Counted from the stretch's first letter, positions 1-11,589 are shown. The stretch is DNA of 64,000 bases from Taudactylus pleione (GCA_031769625.1 JAUIMM010000135.1:2749001-2813000), one strand, 5' to 3'. The notes: generated by a model not told the origin, from the sequence alone. A program made the numbers and translations.

Positions 1-322
1 CAGATGGTGTAATGGTAGCATTACTGCCTCACAGCACTGAGGTCGTGGGTTCAATTCCCACCACGGCCCTAACTGTGTGGAGTTTGTATATTCTCCCTGT
101 GCTTGCGTGGGTTTCCTCCGGGTGCTCCGGTTTCCTCCCACACTCCAAAAATATACTGGTAGGTTAATTGGCTGCCAACAAAAATTAACCCTAGTGTGTA
201 TGTGTGTGAGCATGTGGTAGGGAACATATATTGTAAGCTCCACTGGGGCAGGGACTGATGTAAATGGCCAACTATTCTCTGTAAAGCGCTGCGGAATATG
301 TGTGCGCTATATAAATAACTGG
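1..322 (+). repeat. tRNA-derived SINE with V-SINE-like core
   Basis: The head has RNA polymerase III promoter boxes: an A-box-like TGGTGTAATGG near 6-16 and a B-box GGTTCAATTCC at 48-58. The body, from about 70, carries the block GTGTGGAGTTTGTATATTCT followed by a cytosine-rich segment at 100-140, which I recognise as the conserved core of vertebrate V-SINE-type elements. The tail ends near GCGCTATATAAATA and runs into a TAA microsatellite. The 5' end may be cut by the window edge. It is not a functional tRNA gene, because the head has no acceptor stem and is fused to the SINE body. Confidence 0.75.
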
Positions 323-349
323 TAATAATAATAATAATAATAATAATAG
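323..349. repeat. (TAA)n microsatellite at SINE tail
   Basis: About eight TAA/ATA trinucleotides directly follow the SINE tail, as expected for a simple-repeat 3' end of a tRNA-derived SINE. Confidence 0.85.
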
Positions 350-436
350 AGCAGGAAGTCCACTGTGGCTTGCGGCAACAAGACCCTACCGTGACCATCA
401 CCTGGCGGCTCGCTAAGGCTGTGAGAGGCCGCACCA

Positions 437-1260
437 AAAAAAAACCCCTACCTGATTCAGAGCGAACGCTCTTTCAGAGCGTCTGGCTCTGAAACAGGAC
501 CTAAAGTCACAACCAGTGGTATGCTAATACTAATAATATTTCGCCGATAGATCTAATTTTCTAAATGAAACCCTATTATTACAAGTGATCAACTATACCA
601 CTTGTCAAAAATTTTAAAAAAATTATAAACTTGATCACTGTGTCTGGTACCTTACAATCTTAATATTATATATTAAGTTATTTTTTAATATACATATAAT
701 CACATAATTAAGAATGCCCCAACAACTAGTCCCATTCTTTTCTCTTTTGTTATTTAGCATACATATTTCATTGTGCTTTGGAAGCACCACCAACAAATCC
801 AGAATTTGTAATTAAGACACTGATATTAGATGGTTGGTTCTAAACATTTCACTAAAATCCTATTAGGTTCTGTGCAGAATCTCCCCTTCTCCATTAGCAA
901 ATTGATAGCGCATCAGCTGGTTAAGAAAAGCGCAAAGCGTAAAGGTGCTAATGCTTCTGTCGCTCACGCGGAACCAACATTGTACTTAGAAATGGTACAT
1001 TGCTCTAACACGGCAGTGACTAAGGTTTGAGAAAGAGGATGCAGAAAAAGATTAAAAAGGGAAGTATGTTGATAGTATTACCCTTATGGATATGATACAG
1101 GGTTTCGAGAAAGTCGATCCGTGAGAAGTTAATGAAATCTAGATAATATGTTTGGTGGGACTACGATGAGAAATTCTGCAGAAAACAGGACGGGAACTGG
1201 ACCATGCCCCTGGGTTTTAAGGATGTGGAGGTTTGGTTTGAGGTTACCCAGCAGACTAGG
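437..1260. other. AT-rich intergenic stretch, nothing recognised
   Basis: The first part is very AT-rich and the rest is of mixed composition. I see no exon with believable splice sites, no RNA gene and no repeat that I can name. The short open frames near 830-1030 and 1148-1348 have no recognisable domain. Confidence 0.5.
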
Positions 1261-1852
1261 GGGTATATTTACTAAAGTGAGAGTTTTTAAAAGTGACCAT
1301 GTTGCCCATAGCAGCCCCGTCGCCCCCTACACCACCCCCATTGCTTAACCAACAAGGGGGCCCCTTCCTGCATTAGTCATCCCCACTGCTTTTTAGCCCC
1401 AGGGACTCCCCTTTTGTGTAGTGTCTACTGGGGCTACACATCACCGGGGCCCCAAGTGCACCACCCCCCGACTTGCTCCCCACTGTTTCCCCTGCACCTA
1501 TAGGTAGGAGTTACACCCCCTTGCTTTTAGGGGCATTTGGTGTGTAGCCGATTAATCCTGCCCCACTTAGACCAATTGTTTCACATCAATTTCCCTGCTA
1601 CCTGACCGCCACACACACTCCTATTGCAATTTTCTGCCCCTTACCGTCCGTCCTCCCCAGAGCCAGATTTAGATCTCATGGGGCCCTAGGCAAGATACCA
1701 GTTTTGGGGCCCCCTCCCTCAAACATTCCATAGCACTATATTTTAATTTCTGATTCATTCCCCTGTACAGCACCCTTAAGAAAAGGTCCGCTGCGGCCTT
1801 GAAACATTGTATGTATGTATGCATGCATGTATGCATGTATGTATGTATGGGT

Positions 1853-1975
1853 TGGACACGGGATGCCGGCGCTCAGGATCTAGATGCCAGCATCCCGACA
1901 AGGTTAGGATACCGATACCTGCCGGTAAGTATCCTAACCCTACTCCTAACCCACAGTGCAGCCTAAACCAAACCC
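1853..1975. mobile_element. MITE fragment, GGGATGCCGGC family
   Basis: Clusters of GGGATGCCGGC and CATCCCGAC followed by CTAACCC-type runs match related fragments at 21390-21600, 28570-28970, 34330-34450, 34850-34960, 45826-46050 and 49875-50099. This looks like a common non-autonomous DNA transposon family of this genome. The superfamily is not determined. Confidence 0.5.
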
Positions 1976-2059
1976 TCCCCCTGACATTACAGCCCCCCTC
2001 CTCCCCTCACAGCACAGACCCGCTCTTTCACTGACCCCTCTCCCGTCTCAGCATAGACC

Positions 2060-2640
2060 CCCCCTCCCTTCATGCAATGCCCCTGTACTAGTGCCCCTTA
2101 TGCAATGCCCCCTGTAGTACTGCTCAATATGCAAAGCCCCCTGTAGCAGTGCCCATTAAGCAGGGCCCCTTATGCAATGCCCCCTGTAGAAGTACACATT
2201 ATGTAATGCCCCCTGTAGCAGTGCCCCTTATGCAGGGCCCCCTGTAGTTGTGCCCATATGCAGTGCCACCTGTAGTTGAGCCCATATGTATTGCCCGCTG
2301 TAGTTGTGCCCATATGCAGTGCCCCTTAAATTAATGCCCCTGGAGTTGTGCCCTTTAAAGTATTGCCCCTGGAGTTGTGCCCATTAAAGTAGTGCCCCTG
2401 TAGTAGTAGTAGTGGCCCTGTAGTAGTAGTGTCCCTGTAGTTGTGCCCTTTAAAGTAGTGCCCCAGTAGTAGTGCCCCTGTAGTTGTGCCCTTTAAAGTA
2501 GTGCCCCTGTGTAGTTCCCCTGTAGTAGTAGTGCTCCTGTAGTATTAGTGCCCCTGTAGTGGTATTAGTGCCCCTGTAGTAGCACTGCCCCTGTGTAGTT
2601 CCCCTTGTAGTAGTAGTGACCCTGTAGTAGTAGTAGTATC
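2060..2640. repeat. Degenerate minisatellite (GCCCCTGTAGTAGT-like)
   Basis: Units of about 15-33 bp built from GCCCCTGTAGTAGTG, TGCCCATTAAAG and TGCAATGCCCC recur throughout, with decay at the left. The array lies inside the hAT-like element. Minus-strand open frames across it are repeat artefacts. Confidence 0.8.
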
Positions 2641-3868
2641 CCACCCCCCGCCCCATACTTACCTGACTCCACGCGGCCGTCGTCCGGGCTGCCGCTGCCG
2701 TACTGACTGGATCTGACTTGATCTAGCAGTCGCGGCCGCGCAGGCTCCTCACGTCGCGGGTGACGTCATGACGTCACCCGCGCAGTGCATCACTGGGAAC
2801 GCTGGCTCTGCAGCGATCGGAGGCTTCCATATCCTCCGATCACTTCAGAGGCCAGCGTTCACTTGCACTGTCCTGAAACTCCACCTCCTCCTCCCTCCAC
2901 CTGGTAGGAGCAGGGCTCTGGTCATGGTGCTGCTGCTGCTGCTGCTGGCCCCTGCTAGCGAGAGGAGACACAGCAGCAGCACGTCCAGAGCCCTGCTCCT
3001 ACCAGGACAGGGAAGGAGAAGGTGGAGTTAAAATGCAGGCTCTCTCCAGGGCTGGATTCTGGGAGGGCCCGGCCACGGGCTCCGCCGGGCCCTAGGCGTC
3101 CACCTAGGATGCATAGCGGTAAATCCGGCCCTGGTCCTCCCCTCTGTACCATAGAGCTGTAGTAACTGGCCAACCCGGTGATACTGGGGGAACTTATTAA
3201 CTGTAGAGTTGATTCCAAGATATTCCAGTTTAAATCTGAACCCAGAACCAGGAGACTGGACATAATGATGAAGATTTAACACTCCTTACATCCTATGTAG
3301 CGGGCAAGTAGCCATATATATGCCTCTTAGGAGGTGATAAATTACAGCAGCTTCCCCCATGTTGCAGTATCTGGTTATTATGCAATTTACGTAAAATGTA
3401 CAGTCACGTACATCATAAGATGCCTGTAGCTTTCCATAATACCTACATTGCGCATATTTATGGTCGGAACTTGGGCCTAAATTTTTTCCATAAATTAAAC
3501 CCAACTCTACATAATCTAATAATGGCATGTAATAATTGGACTAATTAAGCTATTTGGAAACTTCCAATTGCCTAATTGGTCATTGGAGGGGTTTCAAATG
3601 GGTATTTTGTTTTACTTAAAACTTGGATTTTTCGTAACTTTGCACCAGCTGGCAGGCTGCGAGGAAAAAAGCTGTGCCAATTCCTATAGAAATTACCCCA
3701 GCTTGCATTTCTCCACACAATTGAAAAGGAAACACCTCACTACTTCTGGAAAACCCACGTGCCAGGGTTTTTTCAATATTGTGCCCGCAATTGGATATGC
3801 CCCTATGAGGACGGTGACTGTGGGAAGTGATGGGACTGGTTTGGTCCTCTGTGTCTTTTATTTATTAG

Positions 3869-3947
3869 AGAAACGGTTCCTGAGTCCAGGGCTTATGGAG
3901 ACAACTACTATTATGATACCAGGCTGCTGGGTTATCTCACGCTCTGA
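3869..3947 (+). pseudogene. Exon A relic, duplication unit 1
   Basis: The segment aligns with exon A at 20278-20437, including the preceding intron end. The acceptor TTTATTAG (ending 3868) and the opening codons (ETVPE against ETIPE) are kept. About 45 bp of the middle of the exon are missing in frame, a TGA stop follows at 3945-3947, and the splice donor has become GTTAAG. Unit 2 has the same deletion and an equivalent stop, so the damage came before the unit 1/unit 2 duplication. I regard it as a dead exon. Confidence 0.7.
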
Positions 3948-4474
3948 GCCGTAGGAGGAAGATAATGCCTGGAGTTAAGGGACAGGAAACATGAGTGTAA
4001 TCATGGGAATATAGGCATGTTACTATCAACTGCATGTAAAAACCAAAATCACATTTTGATCACTATAATATTTATTGCTGTCCCTTGGCTACAATTCCCT
4101 CACTCACTATATGTCGTCTAAAATCGATTAGACAGTGGCCTCAGCTGCCCCATCCTACACCTCTAACTCTCACTGTACTCAGCTATATCCTACTTTACAT
4201 CTTCTCTTCTGATTACCAATCTCTTATTCCTCCTGTCCCCACTATCTGCCACTTACCACTGACTGTCCTACAATCCTGTGTAATACCCACATGCTGCTGC
4301 TTTCAGCAGGAACAGCTACAGGAAGACCTGGCCCCAGCAGTAGCCCAGAGGTCAGCAAGTGGTGGCCAGATGGACAGAGCCACTGAGAGGAGACTGCAGC
4401 TGGGTCACTACAGGTGAGAGAGGAGACCGGGAGCAGTCTCTATGTATTACTATGCCAGGGACAGAGGGGAACTA

Positions 4475-4860
4475 TGTAGGGTCATTCCAGGCCAAATCAT
4501 CACAAAATAAAGTCATTTTTCAACCTGACCGTCTCAGATTTTCATGAAATTTGGTAGGATAATAGACGACATAAAGAAACTTCCATATGTAACATTTTAG
4601 CCCTCAGTGATACACAGTGCTCATGTAACAGGGTTGCAAACATGACAAAAATGTCACATTTATACTTGTAAGGTCAACTAAAACCAATCATAACTTTGCT
4701 TCTAATTGTGGTAGAACTTTCATGTTGGTCTTGTTTTGAAGGGTCCATAGTTTTCATAAGACGTAGTTGTATATTTAAATATTGACTTTTAAATTTCAAG
4801 GTCACATGATGTGAACTTTGACCTTGAAGGCCATACTTTTACTCTTGTTCCCAAAGGCAT
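4475..4860 (+). mobile_element. Partial long-palindrome MITE with nuclear-receptor motifs
   Basis: This is a partial copy of the element complete at 18937-19568. It starts with TCATTCCAGGCCAAATCATC and keeps TTCATGAAATTTGGTAGG. The interior contains TCAAGGTCA and, 13 bp further, TTGACCTTGA, near 4796-4830. Confidence 0.75.
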
Positions 4861-4916
4861 TCCAAAATTAAACTTATACCACTCTGTGCTTTTTACTGTT
4901 ATACCAGTAACAACAG

Positions 4917-4995
4917 GCGGAGATCCGAGATATAGATGGGAACATCAGTGATTGCAGCAATGAGTCCTGTATGCCAGCCATTTACACCAAGGGTG
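4917..4995 (+). pseudogene. Exon B paralogue, unit 1, frame preserved
   Basis: The exon is 79 nt (26 codons plus 1 nt) and is preceded by an AG acceptor at 4915-4916 and followed by GTAAG. Its phase is the same as exon B at 20727-20811. The translation shares the pattern I-x-x-x-DG-x-I and the ending IYTK with exon B, with clear substitutions between. The difference of 6 nt is a multiple of three. Because exon A of the same unit is broken, I call this copy a pseudogene, but the exon itself is intact. Confidence 0.55.
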
Positions 4996-5150
4996 GTAAG
5001 AGACAGTCTATTATTTACTTTATATAATATCTGCTCATGTCAGGGCCAGATTATAGGGGGGACGGCCGCCCAGGGCCCCCCACACATTGGGTGTCCCCAC
5101 ACTGCAGCAAGTATTCCTGATCTCGGCAGTGTTGCAGTACATTACACTAT

Positions 5151-5613
5151 GGGCAGGATGTACTAAAGAGGAAAATTCGGTAAAACCCTCGAAAATGCAG
5201 TTTTCGGGGGTTTTACCGCATTCCCCATATGTACTAAGCAGCAGAATGCATCCGCGTCGCTAGGTAACGCCACCTTCAGATCTCAAGATAGTGCTGGAAC
5301 TATTCCATTTCTTCACAGTTACCCAATAGAAGGCTATGGGCTTCTTAACGCGACGCTCCTGGCTGGGAGGGATCCGATCGGATCCCTCCCGTGAGCCCCC
5401 TCGGCCCCCGTCCTTCTGCGCATGCACAGAAGGACTTCTGGGTGTTCAACCCGGGAGTCCCTCTGCCCGGCAGCATCGCAAAGGATAGCTCTTATTGGGA
5501 GAGCTGTACTTTGCGAAATCCTTGGTACATACCGCGGTAATGAACCACACTATGTATGCAAAGTCAGGGGGGATGTACCACATCGCGGAAGTGGTGCTTA
5601 GCACATCCCGCCC
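5151..5613. mobile_element. 463-bp MITE with TAT target duplication
   Basis: The ends GGGCAGGATGTACTAA and TTAGCACATCCCGCCC are inverted repeats. The element is flanked by TAT at 5148-5150 and 5614-5616. Duplication unit 2 has the uninterrupted target (ACACTATATGC near 11797-11807), which fixes the borders. It contains several internal hairpins and, at 5256-5268, an RFX X-box-like sequence GTCGCTAGGTAAC. Confidence 0.85.
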
Positions 5614-7196
5614 TATATGCTTTCCCCTATCATTACATCCTCTTTCCCTTTTATTTCTCCTTTCCTGCCTTCCTTGTTCTCCTGATTGTCCCCACACCCC
5701 CCCCCCTTCAGCATTTGGGTCCCCATTTCCACTCTTCTTTCCACCAGTGACATCACCAGTATCCTCAACATCCCCCGACCAAGCCGTTTAGATCCCCCCA
5801 GCCACTTGATAGAGGCAGCTAGGCCTCTCATCACCGCGGTTCAGTACCAGCCAGACGCGGCCCGCGGTCTGCTGCAGGCCGCGATGCCACGCTTACTCGC
5901 ACCCCCGCCTCTGGCTACAGAGTGCCGGGGGCTCCCACAGCTTGCTCTGCCGTTTGGATGCCTGGCTGTCCAGTGGCGACGCGAGCAGCCCAGACGGCCC
6001 CCGCTCACATGTCCCACATACACAGCACCAGGCCTGCCCGTGACCTGCACCAGCGGTTTGCCTCGCCCACAGGGCCGCTGCGGCCATTTTGGATGGCTCC
6101 CAAGTGTCTATTAGCGGCCAATGCAATCCCGCTGCCCCCTCCCCCATCCCCACTGCTTTAAGAGCAGGGAGGCCAATTCCTGCACTACAGTCATCCCCAC
6201 TGCTTTTTAGCCCCAGGGACTCCCCCTTTGGGGGGTTCCCACATCACCAGGGCCCCAAACGCACCACCCCCTGACTTGCTCCCAGCTGTTTCCCCCGCAC
6301 CTATATAAAGGAGTTACACCCCCTTGCCTTTGGGGGCGTTTGGCGTGCAGCCGATTAATCCTGCCCCGCTTAATCCGATAGTTTCACATCAGCCTGGCTG
6401 GTCTCCTTATTTCTTATTCAAAGTCCATACACTCCACAGGGAGACCTAGGTGATGGAACTGAATCAGGGCACCATGCAGTTAAAAGCTTTCAGCTCCCAG
6501 GATCCACTGGTCCTCTCTCCCTATACCCTGCCCCCGAGCCTAGAGGCACTTCAGTTTCGTTGGTGCCCGGCCGGAGTCAGGTCACCATTACGCAGGGGGC
6601 TGCTTAGCAGCCCTTAAGCTGGTTATCTTTATGATTTATTTCGTTAGTTTGACTTCTACTAGAGCGTGCAGCAGCAGACTGTCCATGGGACGTCTGCGAT
6701 GCCGCTCCGGTACCGTGATGCCAGTACTGATCTGGGGATGTCCGCGGGCATTTCAGGGTCAGCACTAGCCAAGGCCCCGGGGAGGAGCCAGACTGCTGCC
6801 GGATATAAGGGGACAAGTAAGACCCGCGTGTTAAGGCAGTCAATACCTCCGATCTCAGGGGACAGACTGGAGGTGGCTGAGGGTGGACGCAGGCTCTAGC
6901 CACCGTGATTCACTAGACCACCAGAGACAATCGTGCTGGGGGTTAACTATCAGCCAGGGGAGACAGCTTCCCCGTTACAGCGGCTCCTCCCCTTAGCTCA
7001 GGACACCATTCCTCTGAGGTCTGGCTTCCCTGAGCTGTTCTCCTCGGCCATGTCCCCTCTGAGGTCTCCGGCGGCCATTTTCTTCATGGTGCAGTCGCAG
7101 CTCTCTCAGGACAGCGAGATGTTCGGTCCCCCTACATACCTCTACCTTGGGTTACTGTATGTAGCCATATAGCGTACCAGACACCGAGTCTGTGTA

Positions 7197-7595
7197 TTTT
7201 TATCAAAAAAGAAAGAAAAGGAATCCATTTAAATAAGGGTGCACTCAAACCCCTTTTATTACATAAAATATATAAATTTTATTAGGTATGCTTTAAAAGA
7301 TAATTTTTAATGCTCTGGCTGGTAAATATACAAAGAAAGAGGCTATATATTACCTCTTACATTTATCAATCAATATATTATATGAGATACTAACTATTGC
7401 TCAAAACTAATCATTTGTACCCCATTTCTCCGTATGCCCTAAAATAGGGCCTTCTGAAGCGAAATATGAGTAAAATTATATTTAATTATCTTATTACACA
7501 AAAGTACAGAGTGATAGACAAAAAAAAAAAAAAGTATTTATGTGAAAAGAATTAAAAATATATTAAAAACAAGGTCGCGTGCTGTCATCAATTCT
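7197..7595. mobile_element. AT-rich insertion with 11-bp TSD
   Basis: A 399-bp AT-rich block interrupts the DIRS leader and is flanked by the 11-bp direct repeat GAGTCTGTGTA at 7186-7196 and 7596-7606. TSDs of this length are typical of LINE-mediated (target-primed) insertions. No coding region is visible and the family is not recognised. Confidence 0.7.
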
Positions 7596-7980
7596 GAGTC
7601 TGTGTAGTTGATTGTAGTGATTTGCAGTGTAAATTCTGCATTTTTTTCCTAACTGTCAGCATATACCTATACCTTTCCTCTAATTCTGCCCTAATACAGG
7701 TATAGTTAGGGTGGTTCTTTTACCTCACATATATAAAAAGCTCACCCAAGCATCAGACAGGACCAGAGTGTCGCAGTAGGCTCCTGCAGCTTATTCAAGC
7801 ATCAGTCAGGGCCAGTGTTGTGCTCATATATATATGTACTACACACAGCGCTACACCCACAGTATTCTGAATGTCCAAATGCTTTAATAAAAAGTCCTCC
7901 ACAGATACATTCCCAGAAACTGGTGGCAGCTAGATGTTTTACAGAAGGACCGTCGTTGCACTGTCCCAAGTGCTTTTATG

Positions 7981-8562
7981 TAAGACAAAAAGTGAAAACA
8001 CAGCGCCTCATAGTGTAATAATTTTGTTTATGTGGATATTTAAAGAAAAATAATCAAATACCCGTAGCAGATAGGTTATGTATATGTGCATATAACCAAA
8101 CGCTCTTGGAACTCCGTGCTACGGTTCTTCCGCTTCTACTGGCACCACGGTAAAAACTCTTGTATTTATTACCATCATGGTCACCAATATCACATATGTT
8201 CAAAATTCAGAGGGAGTATATAGAGAAAAGAAAAATACTCTCATGGTGTAGTATCAACACAATTTTATTACATACACCCCTCCAAATAAACCCCTGGATA
8301 AAATCACAATTACATTAAAAATTCTTTCAGATTTGCTTATCTTAAGGGCCAATGCCCAGCTGGAGAAAAGTGCTGGCATCACACGTCACCCCGTCCTCAA
8401 CGCTCTCTGGACTGGGCTTCGTCAGGCTGAGTGCCAAGAGCGTTTGGTTATATGCACATATACATAACCTATCTGGTATGGGTATTTGATTATTTTTCTT
8501 TAAATATCCACATAAACAAAATTATTACACTATGAGGCGCTGTGTTTTCACTTTTTGTGTTC
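7981..8562. mobile_element. Fold-back repeat with about 125-bp inverted arms
   Basis: The segment 7981-8107 is the reverse complement of about 8438-8562 with few mismatches; both arms contain CCAAGAGCGTTTGGTTATAT or its complement. The spacer includes TTCGTCAGGCTGAG, a phrase common in amphibian repeats. No coding sequence is seen. The superfamily is not known. Confidence 0.75.
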
Positions 8563-8640
8563 AAAAGTTTGGGGTCACTTAGAAATGTACTTATTTTTGA
8601 AAGAAAAGCACTGTTTTTTTCCAATGATGATCACATTAAA
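8562..8640 (+). mobile_element. Tc1-like terminal fragment
   Basis: CAAAAGTTTGGGGTCACTTA and the following A/T-rich stretch match what I know as the terminal region of Tc1-like transposons in fish and amphibians. Only this end is present, lodged between a fold-back repeat and DIRS coding sequence. Confidence 0.6.
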
Positions 8641-9640
8641 TTAACACGCATTCTGACATGGGCAGAGTGTCACCTCCCGGCCATTTCGGCAGTGTTCATT
8701 CCGGGAATTTTCAATTGGGAAGCGGACTTCCTCAACCGTCACGACGTGCATCCAGGGGAATGGTCTCTTCAGCAAGAGGTGTTTCAACTCCTAGTGGACA
8801 AATGGAGCCTCCGAGAGGTGGACTTTGTGGCCTCCTGACACAATCGCAAATTACCAGTGGTCCAGAAGAAGAGATGCCGAGGCAACCTTGGTGGACGCAC
8901 TGTCAGTGAAGTGGACCTTCCAGTTCGCGTACCTGTTTCCTCCAGACTTCCTTCTTCTTTGAGTTCTTCGGAAGTTCAAAAAAGACAGAGGCACTGTCCT
9001 GCTGGTGGCTCCAGCTTGGCCCAGACTTCATTGGTACTCAGATCTTCAGAGTCTCTCTATCGCCACTCTGTTCCTGCTGCCTCAACGTCCGGACCTGTTG
9101 TCTCAGGGTCCTTGCCTTTTCTCGGACCTGGATCATCTGTCTTTGATGGCGTGGCTCTTGAGACATCCCTCCTAAGGTCCAAAGGATTCTATAGCTCTGT
9201 CATCCACACAATGTTTAGAGCGCATAATCCAGCTTCTGATAGGATCTACCACAGAGTGTGGCATACATATTTTTAGTGGTGTTGTCCCAGGAATTATGCC
9301 CCACAGGTGTTTCGGATCTCAAGAGTCTTGGCCTTCCTTCAAGCTGGAAAGTGCATCTCTGCACTATCAGTATGGTTCCAACATAGAATTGCTCCACTTT
9401 CAGATATCCACACCTTTCTCCAGGGTGTACTCCAGATTCAACCTCTCTTTGTCCCCCTAGTGGCTCCTTGGGATTTGGCAGTAGGTCTTCAGGCCCTCCA
9501 TTTGAATCACTAGATTAGATAGAACTTAAGTGGTTAACAGCTAAGACTCTCTTCTGGTGATTGCATATGCCAGGAGAGTGTCAGAATTGGGAGCGCTCTC
9601 CTGTCGCTCCCCCCTTCCTGATATTGAATCCATAGGCTCC
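8640..9640 (+). pseudogene. DIRS RNase H/MT/recombinase relic
   Basis: The translated pieces align with the intact element at about 57000-58000: the last RNase H aspartate region (IPGIFNWEADFLNRHD against IPGVLNWEADFLSRQD), the methyltransferase-like segment, and the start of the tyrosine recombinase (RIYHRVWHTYF against RIYHRVWHTFF). Stops occur near 8838 and 9274 and frames change several times. The catalytic recombinase C-terminus is missing. Confidence 0.85.
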
Positions 9641-11202
9641 ACAGTCCGTATATGACAGACCTCACAAAACTTCAGTCTATATATGTGAGATCAAAGAAAC
9701 CTCCCCACAAACACCTGTTAGGGCTGTAGAAAAGGAATGGGATAGCTATAGACTGACAGAATCAGAAAAAAAGACACAATCAGCACTAGCATAAGTCACA
9801 TACAATGCAGATCGAAATCACTTACTCCAACTTGGCACTACAATCAACCGCCCAGATTGGACACCGGAGACCTCAGAGGGGGCGTAGCCATAGGAGAGCA
9901 GCTCAGCAAAGCCAGACCTTAGCAAGTCCCTGGTGGTCTAGTGGAGTGCCAGAGGCATGGACTGCTAATACGCCGTGATCCACTCTTACCTGTCCTCGTA
10001 TCATCTAGCAGCAGTCCTGGGAGTCCTGCGGGCCCTGGCTATCCCCAGATCTGTACTGGCATCACAGCGCCGGCAGGGTGACGGAGCGGCAGCGCAGACG
10101 TCCTATGGGCAGTCTGTCGCTGCCCACTCTGAAAAGTCAAAAGGAAAAAACTAATATCTCAAAAAAAAAAAAAAATCAGCTTTGGGGCTGCTAATCAGCC
10201 CCTCTGCGCAAAACAATGACCCGACTCCAGCCGGGCACCAACTAGAACTGAGGTGCCTCTAGCTCAGGGGTGGGGTATAGGGCAGAGTTCACCAGTGCAT
10301 CCTGGGAGCAAAGCTTTTAACTGTGTGGTGCCCGGGATCCAGATCCAGCTATACCCCAAGGTATCCCTGTGGACCCTATGGACCTCGAAGAAAGAGAGTT
10401 AACAAAGGTAAGTTCTTACCATAAGTCTCATTTTCCCTGCCACCTGACCGCCGCACACACTCCTATTGCAATTTTCTGCCCCTTACCATTCTTCCTCCCT
10501 TCTTTACCACAGAGCTGTAGTAACTGGCCAACTCAGTGATACTGGGGGAACATAATAACTGTACAGCTGATTCCAAGATTTTCCAGTTTAAATCTGAAAC
10601 CAGAAATAGGAGACTGGACATAATGTTGCAGATTTAACGCTCCTTACATCCTATGTAGCGGGGAAGCAGCCATATATATGCCTCTTAGGAGGTGGATTAA
10701 TTGCAGCTGCTTGTTGCAGTATCTGGATATTATGTAATTTAGGTAAAATGCACAGTCACGTACATGATAAGATGCCTGTAGCTTTCCATAATACCTACAT
10801 TGCGCATATTTATGGTAGGAACTTACACCTAAATTTTTTCCATAAATTACACCCAACTAATGACATGTAATAATTGGACTAATTAATCTATTTGGAAGCT
10901 TCCAATTGCCTAATTAGTCATTGGAGGGGTTTCCAAGGGGTATTTCTACTTAAAACCGGTATTTTCCCTAACTTTGCACCAGCTGGCAGGCTGCGAGGAA
11001 AAAAGCTGCGGCAATTCCTATAGACATGACCGCGGCTTGCATTTCTCCCCAGCTATTGAATAGGAAACACCTCGCTACTTCTGGAAACACAACGTGCCAG
11101 GGTTTTTCAATATTGTGCCCGCAATTGGATATGCCCCTATGAGGACGGTGACTGTGGGAAGTGATGGGACTGGTTTGGTCCTCTGTGTCTTTTATTTATT
11201 AG

Positions 11203-11281
11203 AGAAACGGTTCCTGAGTCCAGGGCTTATGGAGACAACTACTATTATGATACCAGGCTGCTGGGTTATCTCACGCTGTGA
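11203..11281 (+). pseudogene. Exon A relic, duplication unit 2
   Basis: It has the same structure as the relic at 3869-3947: acceptor kept, internal deletion of about 45 bp relative to exon A at 20278, in-frame TGA at 11279-11281 and no donor. Confidence 0.7.
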
Positions 11282-11589
11282 GCCGCAGGAGGAAGATAAT
11301 GCCTGGAGTTAAGGGACAGGAAACATGAGTGTAATCATGGGAATATAGGCATGTTACTATCAACTGCATGTAAAAACCTGTCACATTTTGATCACTATAA
11401 TATTTATTCCTGTCCCTTAATTCCCCCACTCACTATATGTCCTCTCTTACCCAGCTTTTAAGGGATCTACTGCAACATAAACTAGAGCTGCGGCTATTTA
11501 CTCCCCCATAACCTGTGTTATCCTGCTCACTGCTCTCTATTGCCCACATTATCCCACTCTGTGCTTTTTTTACTGCTATACCAGCAACA

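Larger units (their letters stand above)
1658..3133. mobile_element. Non-autonomous hAT-like element with 8-bp TSD
   Basis: The element is bounded by imperfect terminal inverted repeats, CAGAGCCAGATTTA at the left and TAAATCCGGCCCTG at the right. It is flanked by a perfect 8-bp direct repeat GTCCTCCC at 1650-1657 and 3134-3141. The homologous position in unit 2 (around 10492-10500) has only one copy of the target, so it is an empty site. The interior holds a Harbinger-like fragment, a minisatellite and GC-rich DNA but no transposase. The 8-bp duplication and CAGRGCC termini fit the hAT superfamily. Confidence 0.8.
1305..6140 (+). repeat. Tandem segmental duplication, unit 1
   Basis: This block aligns in order with 6141-12245 once insertions are removed. 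Shared segments are 1335-1650 with 6165-6390 and 10434-10500, 3135-4080 with 10500-11420, 4880-5150 with 11560-11790, and 5614-6080 with 11795-12245. It carries degenerate copies of exons A and B of the gene at 18-25.6 kb. Insertions private to this unit are an hAT-like element (1658-3133), part of a nuclear-receptor-motif repeat (about 4475-4860) and a MITE (5151-5613). Divergence looks moderate by eye, so the duplication is not recent. Confidence 0.75.
6406..10434 (+). mobile_element. Degenerate, rearranged DIRS retrotransposon copy
   Basis: The left end (6406-6650) matches the left inverted terminal repeat and leader of the intact DIRS element at 53083-59023. The right end (10240-10434) matches that element's right inverted repeat, including TAAGTTCTTACCATA. 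A fragment of the RNase H/methyltransferase/recombinase region is present at 8640-9640 with several stops and frameshifts. Unlike the intact copy, the 5' leader appears twice in opposite orientations (6600-7750 and about 9700-10240), so the termini form an extended inverted repeat of roughly 700 bp. Unit 1 supplies an empty site. Nested insertions are listed separately. Confidence 0.8.

Noticed and set aside
1..75. A functional tRNA gene
   Set aside because: A and B boxes are present, but the sequence continues into a SINE body and there is no acceptor stem.
2450..2656. Minus-strand open frame rich in YYYRGTT
   Set aside because: Minisatellite artefact inside a hAT-like element.
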